Assembly (NCBI GenBank): GCA_019915015.1
Contig: JAHBBC010000001.1
Span: 1,860,001-1,924,000, forward strand
Source: Auriscalpium vulgare
Taxonomy: Eukaryota; Basidiomycota; Agaricomycetes; Russulales; Auriscalpiaceae
Length of the DNA stretch: 64,000 nt
Direction of reading: 5' to 3'
The notes beneath the pieces were generated by a model. That model saw nothing but the letters and a program-made list of their open reading frames with translations, did not search any database and was not told the DNA's origin. Position 1 is the stretch's first letter; each line of letters opens with the position of its first letter. The translations under genes and the position numbers were made by a program. Shown in pieces: positions 10,868 through 21,957 of the stretch.

Positions 10868-11635
10868 AGCTATCGTTATCTAGAACGATGGATAACGGCT
10901 GGCTTACAGGAGAAGTGCTACCAAACTCAGTCAGTGTTTCAACTTTGTTGTGAATCAACAACCGCGTATCAGAGTCACTCACTCGGGGGGAAAGGGAAGC
11001 AAATTTATTAACCACCTAACACCGCGTATCAGGGTCGTGTGAGTGAGGTAAAAAGGCGAGCGCATACATACCTCACTCGGGGCCTTGCAAGTATAAGAGA
11101 GAGGCAAGAAGCATGTGAGTGTCCAAACGCAGCGTATAGGTCAAAGATCGAATAGAGCTTGGAAGCAAGAACGTGTCGAGCTCAGATCAGGAAACGCGTC
11201 CGCCGTGCCACCGGCGTCCACTAACACTTGGCCTTGAAGAGTGTGGAAGCGATGGAGGACACCAGACACACCGTATGTCTGGAGATGTTTGATGGGTCCT
11301 CGAATCCTTTCCGCTGTCGACCAATTGCAAGAGAGTCTGCCTGCCGCGTGTTCAATGCGACAGATCATTGTCAGCCAGGGCAGCTGGGTGGGTCAGTCAC
11401 GATATGACGAGGAAGTAGCAGGGTGTCTTTCCTATGTCATGATATTTCGCGTGAACATTGTCCGTCTGCTGGGTGTGCGAACATGGGCCGGTACAATCCG
11501 TCCAAAGTCGTCTCGTGTGATGGAAGGCTCACCTGTCGCGCAGGAATTAGTCAGCATGATTTCGGCTGCTCTTGCACTCGAAGGAACTAGTTGCTGCGTG
11601 TGGATTCGCGATTTCAGTAGTGGTACTACTTCAGT

Positions 11636-11657
11636 CCCCCCCCCCCCCCCCCCCCCC
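11636..11657. repeat. C22 homopolymer
   Basis: Twenty-two consecutive cytosines, preceded by CTACTTCAGT and followed by GGACCTTCGGG. Length is likely to vary between reads and strains. Confidence 0.9.
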
Positions 11658-11789
11658 GGACCTTCGGGCCCACCCGGTGTACTCCGCTGGGACCCACCGG
11701 CGCCCCGCACGCACCACGCGGGCTCAGGCGCTCCCAGCCATTGCTGGAGCGGCTGGAGCTCGCGCGCGACGCACGAGACGCCGCGAGGT

Positions 11790-12020
11790 CCTCGCGGGAG
11801 CCGCCAGGACCGCGCGCGGCGAGGGTTCAGCGGCATGGCCTTCCACCATCGACGCCGCCGCCGGGACCCTGCGCGCCCGCCAGGACCCCGCGCCCGCCAG
11901 GACCCCGCGCCGCGAGGTCGAGCGGTATGGTCCACCACCGATGCCGCCGTCGTCATCTGCGCCGTCGGGAAACCCTGCGTGCCCGCCAGACCCCGCACCG
12001 TGACGGTCGAGTGGCGTCCG
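11790..12020. repeat. Imperfect GC-rich tandem repeat
   Basis: Two to three degenerate units of about 90-110 bp. The anchor CGGCATGG..CCACCATCGACGCCGCCG near 11831 recurs as CGGTATGG..CCACCGATGCCGCCG near 11921, each followed by CCCTGCG.GCCCGCCAG. A shorter 17-bp unit (GACCCCGCGCCCGCCAG and variants) repeats at about 11873-11920. Confidence 0.6.
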
Positions 12021-12973
12021 CCTACGCGGTCTCGTCACCGCCAGGTCCGCATAGCGTCGCAAAGGCAGCGCATCTGGTTCTTGACAGAAGGCGAGCGAGT
12101 CAGTCAAAAGCTTGAAAGACGCGATCAACTGATACGTACCGTGCTGCGTGCTGGCACCGTCAACCCAGTCAGCCCGGCGCCTCCTAGAGTAAACAGCCTG
12201 TATTATCGCCACTGCTTGCATACAATCTGCGCCCGCTATCGTGCGCCGTTGCGCAGAATGACTTGGCGGCCTTGATGCGCGCTGGCCCGCGCACACGCAC
12301 CTTTAGGAGCAAACAAGTATCGTCAGTCAAAGAAATATGCAGTCGACGAGCAACGCACCTGCTTCATTCGCAGCCCTACGTCTGTGCGCCGGTATCGATG
12401 CTGGTAGGGACTTGATATTGAAAGGGGAGAAAGTGCGCAGGAAAGATTCAGCGACAATGAGCAGCGTCAGTGACCAAAACGTACCATGCACAGCAATGCC
12501 ATGCCCAGAAGAGGGAGCAATGGCGCGCGTTTGCGAGCGTGGTTGCACTTGCAGGTTGCAGACGTGTCGGGCCAACGCAAAACAGAATGATAGTTTGCCT
12601 ACAGTATCCCGCGCGGTCCCCAGGCCGGCGAAGGGATAGGCCCCAATCCGGGCCGCGAATTGACTTTGAAATTTTGAAGGCGGCGGCTTGTTCCGGACCT
12701 AAAGGGAGCATACTACGTCGAGCGGCAGCTCCCAAGCCACCATGTGCTCGACGCAGAACGGTATATTGGCAGGGGTTGGGGAAAGGTGACGAAGGGTGGT
12801 GATGAATATCTGGCTGAGCCGCTGATGGGTACGTGTCCTTTTCTTGAAAGCGCCAGATGATAGTTACTGATAGCTCCCTTGGGAAGTCCGTGTCACCCGA
12901 AGACTATACCTCTCTGTAACAAGAGGGTATGATAGGGTCTTTTCTTCACAAAGGCTGATGTTTCCTCTCAGGG

Positions 12974-15328
12974 CACCTATGGCACCGTTTGAGCGACGAA
13001 GACGTTTGGGCGCTCAGCCGGCCCAGGAAGACGCCGCGCCCTCCATTACCTACTAACTCGGCGTCTTCGGCACTGGGACATGGGATCGTTCTCGACAGCT
13101 CCATTGCGTCTCACATCCTTGCGCAACGCCAGAGTGGTTACTTCACCACCAATGCGTGGGGTCTTCCCAGAGCGCAGGATCGCCCGATGTTCTACATCGA
13201 CATCTATGCGGCTATTTCCGTTTAGGCAGCCTTGGTGACAGTGCTCTCTGGCATCACGCAGTACACCGGGGCTCTCCGCGCCTCTAGGGTTTTCTTCACT
13301 CGCCTGTCGTCCGCTCGACGACTCATGACATGGTGCGATACCATGCCTCAACGTGATTATCCCATAATGATATACTTCCATGCATGCTCGCAGCACATGC
13401 AGCTGATCAACTATATAGGATTTTGAATCTATCGATAGCTCGCTTGCGGGCAGCCTTCCAGCTGTCAACTCCTCGCTGGCGCCATTCGCGGCCTCTGTGA
13501 TCACCGGCATGACTTGAGTAGCTTGTTTCTCGCCCACCATGTCCTCAGCTCACCCCGCGACCATTTTAATCCACAATGTCATCTTCCCATTATTCCTCAT
13601 ACCTGCTTTCGCCATTGGGTTGGCGTATCGGGTTTTTGCACTTGGCTATCCCAACACGGGTCGTCGTATGGAATCCAATAGCCGGTCGCCCATCTTCTCT
13701 GAGTTCGGCGAGCTGCTCGAAGGCATCGTCACTGTGCGCGCGTTCTTTGCTAAGCAGCGCCTCCTTGATGGATTGCACTCGAAAGTCGATCTCAGCACGC
13801 AGGTGAGCTCTCCCGTCCAAACAGCCATGTTCGTAGGTTCTGACATGTAGCCTCAAAAGATGTGGTACAGCTTTTGGATGGCGAATCGCTGGCTTCTGCT
13901 GAACTTCGATACTACTGCAGTTTTCGTCACGACCATATTTGCGCTGTCCAGCTATGTCAGTGCGGGTTTCATCGGTCTCTACATCACGTCCGCAGTGGCC
14001 TTTCCCTCCATGTACTGGGCGTGTCGTGCCTGGGCGGCACTAGAGCTGGACATCAAGTAAGCTTGTCAAGCTAGTAATGACGAGCACACGTTTTGATGAA
14101 CAATTCTAGCTCTGTCGGGCGTTTGGTCGAGTACGTGGATTTGCCGCAAGAGCCGCCCGCAGTCATTGAGACTGCCCGTCCTCCTGCGTACTGGCCATCC
14201 AGAGAGAGTTCAAACCTGATCGTTGTGGAAGATCTTGTTGTGAAGTACGCGCCCGAGCTCCCAGCTGTCCTTCGTGATGTCTCGCTCTCCCTGAAGGGCA
14301 GGGAGCGCGTCGGGCTGCTCGGACGTACTGGTAGTGGCAAGTCGACGCTTGCGATGAGTATCCTTCGCTTCGTGAGTCTGTTTCTTCTAACATTGCCGGC
14401 GTCACATTAGAACTTGCTGTACAGACGGATCCCACAAGCGGAAGAATTCTCATCGACGGGATAGACATCACAAAAATTAACCTCCATGACTTGCGCTCTC
14501 GCTTGGTATGTAGGACATTCAATCGTTTGCCATTATACAAACAGCAAGATCTTAGACGTTCATTCCGCAAGACGGAGCACTGTTCTCTGGGACGTTGAGA
14601 GATAATCTTGATCCGTTCAGTGTGTCAATCCTATGTCTTATTTTCTTGCATTCGACTGACTGCATTCCGAAGAGGAGCATGATGACTTCGAGTGCCTCGA
14701 CGTCCTGTTCCGCGTCCACATGATCACCGAGAGCGTTTATCAGTCTCAGAAGTCATTTCGCCCAGCATCCCACGCGGGTACTCGCCCCTCCTCTCGCGTC
14801 GCGAACTCCCCTGCCGAAGCGAGCTCATCCACTGCACTTTCCGTCACGGACGTGGATTCCAAAGCACCCATATCTCTCGACACGAAGGTGTCTGCCGGCG
14901 GTGTGAACTTCTCGCAGGGCCAGCGCCAGCTCATCGCCATGGCTCGAGCGCTCCTACGCCACAGTTCCATCATCGTCCTGGACGAGGCTACTAGCAGCAT
15001 CGATTTCGAGACAGACACGAATATCCAGGCAACCATCCGCAAGGAATTTGGTGGTTCCTTGCTGTTGACCGGTGCGTGGTATTTACCCCCCATGCCTTGT
15101 CATATATCAAGCTGTCGCCTTCCCACAGTTGCCCATCGCCTGAAGACAGTCATCGACTACGACCGCCTAATTGTTCTCGACAAGGGCTCTGTCATCGAGT
15201 TCGACACCCCATGGAATTTGATCCAGAAGGAGGACAGCATATTCAGGAATATGTGTCTGAAAAGTGGTATGTTCGCAGAACTGGAACAGGCTGCAAAGGA
15301 CAAGGCTGCAAAGGATGGTCTTGTGTAG
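12974..15328 (+). pseudogene. Decayed ABCC (MRP-type) transporter; second half with NBD2 still readable
   Basis: A fragment GHLWHRLSDEDVWALS (about 12972-13020) resembles the N-terminal cytoplasmic start of fungal ABCC pumps and runs directly into sequence preceding TMD2, so TMD1 and NBD1 are absent. TMD2 pieces follow in shifting frames with stops between them: GYFTTNAWGLP, FYIDIYAAIS, then FPLFLIPAFAIGLAYR, SPIFSEFGELLEGIVTVRAF, MWYSFWMANRWLLLNFD. NBD2 is well preserved over several exons: Walker A GLLGRTGSGKST (about 14320), Q-loop FIPQDGALFSGTLRDNLDPF, signature NFSQGQRQLIAMARALL, Walker B SIIVLDEATSSID, H-loop VAHRLKTVIDYD. It ends at the stop after DKAAKDGLV. A full-length ABCC needs about 1,400 residues. 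The first half is gone and the middle is frameshifted, so it cannot make a whole pump. Confidence 0.78.
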
Positions 15329-16596
15329 TGGGGAGTTGCGTCTATCGACAGTTTGCTTCATGTTTCCTCCCTCATGCTCGTACCCTTGCGCATTGCATCC
15401 TATCCTATCCTATCCTATCCCAATGTGTTTTGAAGTCGGCCGGGCCGCGCGATACAAATATGCATAGCTCCCTTGTCAATTGACCAGATAGGGCATTTGG
15501 ACGACCAGTACCGACGCGACTATGCCATTGGACATTGGACTCCATCATGCTTATATGTTGGACCGTAAGTGTACAACAATACAAGTCATCTTTGCCATGG
15601 AAGCACACGTTTGATGGCGGTATATGTCCTCGAAAGTCGTGATAATGCATTTTGCTGACGGCCGTCTGTCAAATTTGTCTTGATGCGCTGGCTTGTGGTC
15701 GTTCGGGGAGAGAGGAGACAGGGCCTACGGTCTTGAGAACTTTTGGCACGTAAATGCGATGAATTGTTGATGTCGAGGACGGCGCCCAGCGCGGCCCTGG
15801 AGAAAATGATTTAGATGATGCAGCCGGAAACGAGGCACAGATGCCAGTTGAGCCGATAATCTTGTGCAGGACTTGGGCCTGGCAGTCATCGCGAAGAGTT
15901 CGGCGAGATGGTGTTGATGGATTCAGATGAATTCAATCAAAAGGCGGTCGTAGTAGTCTGCGTGGTGACCGTACCCGCAGAAAATAACGCACGATATGAA
16001 GTACGTGAAAGGTTTCATGGAAACTGATTGACGCCAAAGGGAACGCCGAGGATTGACGAAGTCGACAACCTGGAATCACGCACCAACGGGAACACCGCCC
16101 GTCTGCTGTTCGCCCTTGAAGTGCTTCTCGCAGCGCCTGTAAAAGCGGCAAGGTAACGGGAGCATTAAAATGTAACACACCCGTCTTCCACGCAAGAACT
16201 CTGCTGTGAGACATATGCTGTGAAGGTCTAAAATCTAAGTAACTCTGCCTCAGGATGATAGTTCATTAGATCTCCAGACTTCAATGCTAGGTGAAGCCTG
16301 TATAGTACTTGGTGCCAAGGGAACTCGCTAGAGATGCGGGCAGTGGGGACTGCGACGAGCGCGGTGTCGGTTGCGATTCGGAGGGTGCGGGCACGGGGAG
16401 AGAGATGGGATAGATTTAAATTGATGATAATGAAGAAGGATATTATACGGCAGAGTGACGCGTGGGAATGGATTGCGGGTATAAATGCCATCACCTCTGC
16501 AGCATCAGATCCTAAACTGCGGCGGTCTTCCTCACAACACACCCTCCTTGACAGAGCTCAACGATCCAGAGCCAGTCTTGATCAGCACGAGCAATC
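15329..16596. other. Intergenic stretch without a recognisable gene
   Basis: No frame shows family features. It contains the CCTAT repeat and the upstream region of the gene at 16597. Nothing else is claimed. Confidence 0.4.
15395..15420. repeat. CCTAT pentanucleotide repeat
   Basis: About four tandem copies of the pentamer TATCC just downstream of the ABCC relic's stop codon. Confidence 0.8.
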
Positions 16597-17782
16597 ATGA
16601 GCATCCCTGTGCTTCCCCCGTCTCCCGGCGTTGGTGCTCGCCGCAAGGGCATCAAGAATCCCCCCAAGTTGCCGCTGTCGGCCTTCAGCCCGCCCAACTC
16701 TGGCGTTTCTGAGAGCTTCCCGCTTCCGCCGAGCCCCAGCACCGTCCATCCCGACCGCATCGTCGATGCGAGCGTCCGTGGCGCGATCTCCGAGTGGAAG
16801 AAGCAGACGGGCGCCGTGCTCGAGAAGAGGATAAGCGCCGTGGTGGTAAATGCTTCGGAGAGCGAGCTCGACGGGTGCGTACCGATATTCATGACCGTCA
16901 CCAGGCCCCTCTGATGAGCGGAATTGCTGCGCAGATTGGACGCGCAAGTGTCAGCGGCGGGCGTCTCGATCTTGTCAGTAGCCATCCCCTTCAGCTTGGA
17001 GGTTGGCAAGGCGCCCACTGTTCCCGCATCGAAGTACCCCGTCAGTCTGTCTGCGGTATACAACGGTCCTTCGGATGCGGCGGTGGAGGGTCTTTCCGCG
17101 GCGCTCAAGGCGGGATACATCGTCGACATCGATGTGCACTCCGCCAGCGAAAGTGCATGGGACCAACTGGAAGATCTGCTGACCAAAGCGACCGTCGATG
17201 TCAGCGGTCCTGGTGCCGTCATTTTGTGTGCGTTCCAATCGTCACTTGTTTCGCGCCCGTTTCTGATTATGTTTCTTTTGCTCTAGCCAATATACTGCCC
17301 CCGCCACATGATCTAGAGCTGCCGATCGTGAAGTTGCTCACTCACTCGAGCTACCAATCGTATCAGTCGCACGTCGCGGCCCTGTCCCTCATCCCCCATC
17401 TCTACCTAAAATTCCTCCCCCCGACGTGGAACGCGCCGACCCCTCCCACGCCGCCCCCGGGCGCGGAAGTGATTGCTGCGACCAAGGAGAAGAAGGAGTG
17501 GAAGCGTCGAATCAAGATGTACCGTGCGTGTCGATCCCTCTTATCCATCCTATTGCCATCGATCTCTGACCTATCTTATCAGTCGGTCCGGCCGTCGAAG
17601 CCTTCGGCTTCCAGCGCATCCTCTTCGGCTCGGCGCCGTCGACGTCTTCGTACTCAACCTCGAGTGCGGGCGATTGGTACGAAATTGCGCGCGAGTCGTT
17701 TGCAGAGCTTGGGGTCGACCAAGGAGACGTCGATGCCGTGTTCGGTGGCAATGCACAGCAGGTGTATGGCTCTCCATCGTAG
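16597..17782 (+). CDS. Amidohydrolase-like TIM-barrel protein (basidiomycete type)
   Basis: Four exons (16597-16874, 16935-17227, 17287-17523, 17583-17782) join to 335 residues. The N-terminus is a Pro/Ser-rich leader (MSIPVLPPSPG..., KNPPKLPLSAFSPP). The middle has barrel-like alternation (VSILSVAIPFSLEVG, GYIVDIDVHSASESAWDQ, LPIVKLLTHSSYQSY). The end, FGFQRILFGSAPST ... WYEIARESFAELGVD ... VDAVFGGNAQQVYG, matches the closing strand and helix of metal-dependent amidohydrolases: RILFGSD-like strand, then xNAxRVYG. The canonical Asp after GS is replaced by Ala, and the HxH pair near the N-terminus is not evident, so catalysis is doubtful. No signal peptide. Function unknown; family call rests mainly on the C-terminal pattern. 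Confidence 0.65.
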
Positions 17783-18202
17783 TCGATTTTCTTCCCTTCC
17801 GACTTCGGCAGTGCCGTGTAAAATGCCCTCTCCATTGCTGGCTGATGTATTTGACTAATGCGCCGCGTTTATTGTCGTTTTGATGTCTCGCGGTGAATGG
17901 TTGTTGTGTAGTTACAGGAGTACTAGTGCTTGTAGAAGAATGCATACTTCAACCAATACTGATTGCGCGTGTCCTGAGGCCCTAGTGATCCCCTAGTGGG
18001 TGAAACTCTTGCAGTCTATTAGACTTGTAACATGTCCGCACTTATTGACGACGATGCAGACGGGGCGTATCACGCGCTTTATTGGACATAAATCAGAGCA
18101 AAAGAGAGCCCTACCCGGGATGGCCGCCGCTCCTTGACAGCAGAAAAAGGGCTGGGCTTTCAAGTAGGCTCGTATGAGCTCGTGGAGCCCCTGGACGGGT
18201 CA

Positions 18203-18829
18203 TCAGCCTGGCTCTACACTCGCTTGCTCGCAGGTTCTCCGTGCGCGCCGTCGTCCCGAAATGTCCGGCCCGGCCACACCCGGCTTCGAGTTCTGGGCGT
18301 GACAGAGCCTTGTGTGCGCCTGCTCGGACGCCGACCGCATCGTTGGCTTATAGAAAACCGCCAAGCACAAGCCCGCGCCCGACATCATCATTGCCTACAC
18401 CGCGCCGTTAGGCAATCACGCATGTGTGCGGAGAAGATGGTGCTTACAAGATGGGCCATGCCCACTTGACTGGCGACGGCGATGCAGAGCGTGGGCGTAC
18501 CGGTGAGCGCTGCGACGGCGCTCACGGCAAAGGCGAACCCCAAGCGTACGCGTTTCAGTGATGCCGCAGCGGAGTCCGCATGGCAATAGCTGCAACTCAC
18601 CCGCACTCTCGCATGCTCCGAGTCGTGCTCAGGCGCTGAGGATGGCGGGCGATAGCTTAGAGAGCCCTGACCAGCACACATCAGCACAGCAGAAGACAAT
18701 ACAATGCCAAACACCACCATCAGCGAAATAGGGAGCAGACGTCAAGCCCTTACAAGGGTTTACAAGGCTCACAAAGGTCGCAAGGGGAAACGGACTTCGC
18801 ACAGGCATGTGCGAAGACCATGGACTCAC
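18203..18829 (-). pseudogene. Possible relic of a monocarboxylate-type MFS transporter
   Basis: Minus-strand pieces in different frames resemble successive membrane segments of fungal MCT-like permeases: FADGGVWHCIVFCC and LSKLSPAILSA, then RVRLGFAFAVSAVAALTGTP, where RxGxxFxVSxxAxLxGxP is the usual helix near the C-terminal half. Frame changes and stops separate them and no start or complete domain remains. The call rests on one short motif and position, so it is tentative. Confidence 0.3.
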
Positions 18830-21800
18830 AATCCGTTGGCAAGGCTGGCCAGCAAGCTCTAGTTTGGCAACGGGGCACTGACTGACGGGTTCCGGGCAAG
18901 TGCCGCAAAGGAATGTATGAAGACCATGAGTTCATAATACCGTGAAAAGGACGACCAGCCAGTTCAACGACGCACTGCCTGGTGGGACCATTTATACGCT
19001 GCAATTGCAGGAAAACCCGGCAGCGCTCTTCCGTTTGCTGGTGGAATATCCACAGTATACGACAATGAATGCAATTATATTTCTCTTATGTAGCTACTAC
19101 AAATGTGTCCTCCCGCAGCCCCCGTGAATGCTCGCACCTGGACAGTCCAAGCCTGCGCTCGAGATTTAGCCTGGCGCGCCCGCGACATGGAGCCATGCGC
19201 AGCGGGCGGCGCGCTCCGTGCAGCGCTCGCGACGAAGATGTTGCCGGGAGCAAGCGACGTGGCGGGGATCCACCGCGCGATGAAGGCGCGGCATGCGAAA
19301 TTACGAGCGTAACAGGAAGCTGTAGTACTGACCAGGTCGCGCCGGGTAGGCGCCCTGTAAATCGACGAGGAGGCGCTGCTACGGTTGTCATTGATATCAT
19401 CTCCGAGCGCACTATTTGTTTTCACGTACCTCATAGATGAGCGGCCTGAGCCGCGCGCAGTTGTTGAGGTGGGAAATGTGCTGCGAGCGACGGATAATCA
19501 AGATACGGACGACGTACGAGAACAACTTGCCTGGGACACCTAACTCCTCTGAGGAGAGAAGTTGGGACAGTGGTTACCAGACACTGTACATACCAGTATT
19601 GACGGGTACTTACCTGAGAGAATACGGTCTGTCGCGACGATGAGCAAACGATGAGAGCGTTGGACGTGCGGTGGAATAGGGTGGAATGGACTCAGAGGAC
19701 ACGTGGCTACAACGTGGCAGTGCTCACCAGCACTCCGCCGCGGCGCTGCTCGAACCCAACTTGAACTCGAACCTCTTGTCAGTGGATGCTATGACGCTTT
19801 GTACAGGACCTTATTCATTCACTGCAAAGACGATGGTGGAATCCAGAGAGGAAGACGAGAACTGGGGGACGCCGGTTTGCGTGCGGTGGTCGTCCTTATG
19901 TACGTCTTCGTCTCCATTCTTATTCTGTCACTAATTTATTTTCTTTCATTTAACTCGGGCTGCTCAAATCACCGGGCCTCTGAATGTACTCGCTGTAGCC
20001 CTTCAAAGTGTTCGTCCTAGGTGCTTTCGAGTTTCCGGCTCCATGATCCATGTCGGGGCGACGACAACCCCGCGCGCCCGAGCTCAAGCGCTCAAGCTCG
20101 AGCTTCGCATCCGCCTCGCCCTCATGCCCCAAATTCTATGACGGTCAATATTAATGCGTTCATGGATCATATGGGTTTATCTGCAGCGTCGGAGGGATAC
20201 TCATCACAAGGTGAATGCGGCCCAGGAGTGCTTAGGTGGGTACGGCAATGCCACTGACATCGCCGCTGCGCTAGAGTGACGGGCTGTGTTGTACGCCAGG
20301 GTTCAGGGGCCTCGCAATCTGGGGCAAGTTGTAGACGTCGATAGGCTCGAGATGTAGTTGTCCAGGCTGGTACGGCCTTTAGGAATTGATACAAGGATGT
20401 GCCATTCCTTCGCAGTCACGCACACGGGTCGCCAACTAGTACTGACAAATCTGGCTGAGCATTTACATGGCTACACAAAGAATCGTAACAATGGTTTGAC
20501 CAGCGCAGAACACGCTAAGAACGTCGGCGGTCCTGTAAAGCCTTGTATTGACCTTGGAAACCTATGCAAATCGGCGCCAGCACTGTCACGTGCGGTACGG
20601 GCCGCAAGGTAATAGCGGATGAACACTGTTTTGCTGATGACGTAGATGCTTCTGCAAAGAACCTGAAGAAGGTGGCAAAGACAACGACACCGACGATAGA
20701 TTTCGCGTGGCATGCGAGGATGTCAGCGCAGCAGAACGCCGACACCGCGAACACATCCATTGTGCCGAACTTCTTCACTGCCAGGGTGGCTAGTATGCAG
20801 CTAGGTACTGAGCATGTCACGAACCCCATCCGCAGACGAGAACTCGGTGTGAATGGAAGCGCCGCGGAGGCTACACCATGACAAAGGGCGACGCTCCCTT
20901 GATGTCTTCAAGACCTGGCTGGACCCTCTTGACAGCCCGCATGCATCCCGATGCCCACGACAACGCAGACAGCGACCCCTCCGACCCGGAGGACGACGAG
21001 CTTGAGAACGACCGCGAGGCAGAATTGAGAACGACTTGAAGGACCTCTGGCTTCGTCACTACCGCGCTGTTGGCGCGCTGGGTCTCCGCAAGGAGGCTCA
21101 GAGCCTATGGACACACAGAGTGCTCGGAGGGCTCGGAGTCCGACGACTTTGGAGACGAGGGGATGAGCTCGGGAATCAAGGAAGGATGGACGAGTTCGGG
21201 GATCCGGTCAAGGAAGGATGGGTGAGCCTGAGGGCCGGGAGGGGTCGGGCCGGGCCAGCGAAGCCTGTGGCGGGACCTGGGGGCAGTGCGCGCGCCAGGC
21301 AGATGAACCTGAGCCTGTGAAGCTTGAAGCTTGAAGGTTTGAATCTGTCTACTATGACTACAGGCAGGGGCGCGGTGAATTGTTATTGTCGCGGCAGACG
21401 CGGACAGAAATAGATTCTGAAGCCGCATGCACCCGACTATCGAAAAGACAGCTCCATAACAACCCCATAAGCTGTAAGTACCACACCTTTTAGTGCTTGC
21501 TGTGTGTCCATGCCAGCGTTAAAGGCTGTTTGAATGTGCATATGCGTGATCTCGGTGAGCACTGGAAATATGGACATTGTACAGGGTTTGCTTGGACGAG
21601 GCACGTCCAAAATATCTACTTAATTAGAATAGACATTTTTTTATTTTATTTTTGTCAAGTCCCACTCTATTGGTCTCTGTCAGCTAGCCAGCGCTAACTA
21701 TCTTGCTTAGTACGATATTATTCGACTTATTTAACATCATCCACAACAACTTCTATCTGTTCAGCTGAGTATTGAAACACTTCTCTCTCATGACTCGTGG

Positions 21801-21886
21801 GGCCTCGGGCAGCTTCGCATCCGAACTCGCCGTCGTAACGACGCAAGCGAGAAAAAAGAGAGTCATTTAACTTCGGGGCAGGTAAG

Positions 21887-21894
21887 TATATAAA
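21887..21894 (+). promoter_or_regulatory. TATA box of the MFS transporter gene
   Basis: TATATAAA, 64 bp upstream of the ATG at 21958. Confidence 0.65.
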
Positions 21895-21957
21895 GTGCGC
21901 CGCTCTCACCGAGCCGTCTCATCCCCCCTTCTTCCCCTGCTCTTTGCGTTGGACAAG

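Larger units (their letters stand above)
10868..12970. other. Gene-poor stretch between the CmcJ-like gene and the ABCC relic
   Basis: No supportable gene. CCGCGTATCAG plus GAGTGAGG-type motifs recur near 10968 and 11021. The centre is a C22 homopolymer followed by GC-rich tandem repeats. The long open frame at 11241-12275 is a by-product of the GC-rich repeat (Pro/Arg runs in every frame) and is not annotated. Confidence 0.4.
17783..21957. other. Relic-rich stretch without an intact gene
   Basis: Over 4 kb with no coherent gene. It contains a probable MFS relic (18203-18829, minus), scattered short frames and an acidic low-complexity segment near 20950-21010. Base composition and stop density suggest decayed coding or repeat DNA. 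Confidence 0.45.

Noticed and set aside
11241..12275. Long plus-strand open frame of 344 codons
   Set aside because: Pro/Arg/Ala-rich translation appears in several frames on both strands through the GC-rich repeat and C22 tract; no domain or splice pattern supports it.
20564..20881. Opposed open frames of about 100 codons each
   Set aside because: Neither strand shows a motif, a splice-consistent extension or similarity to the membrane-protein family.
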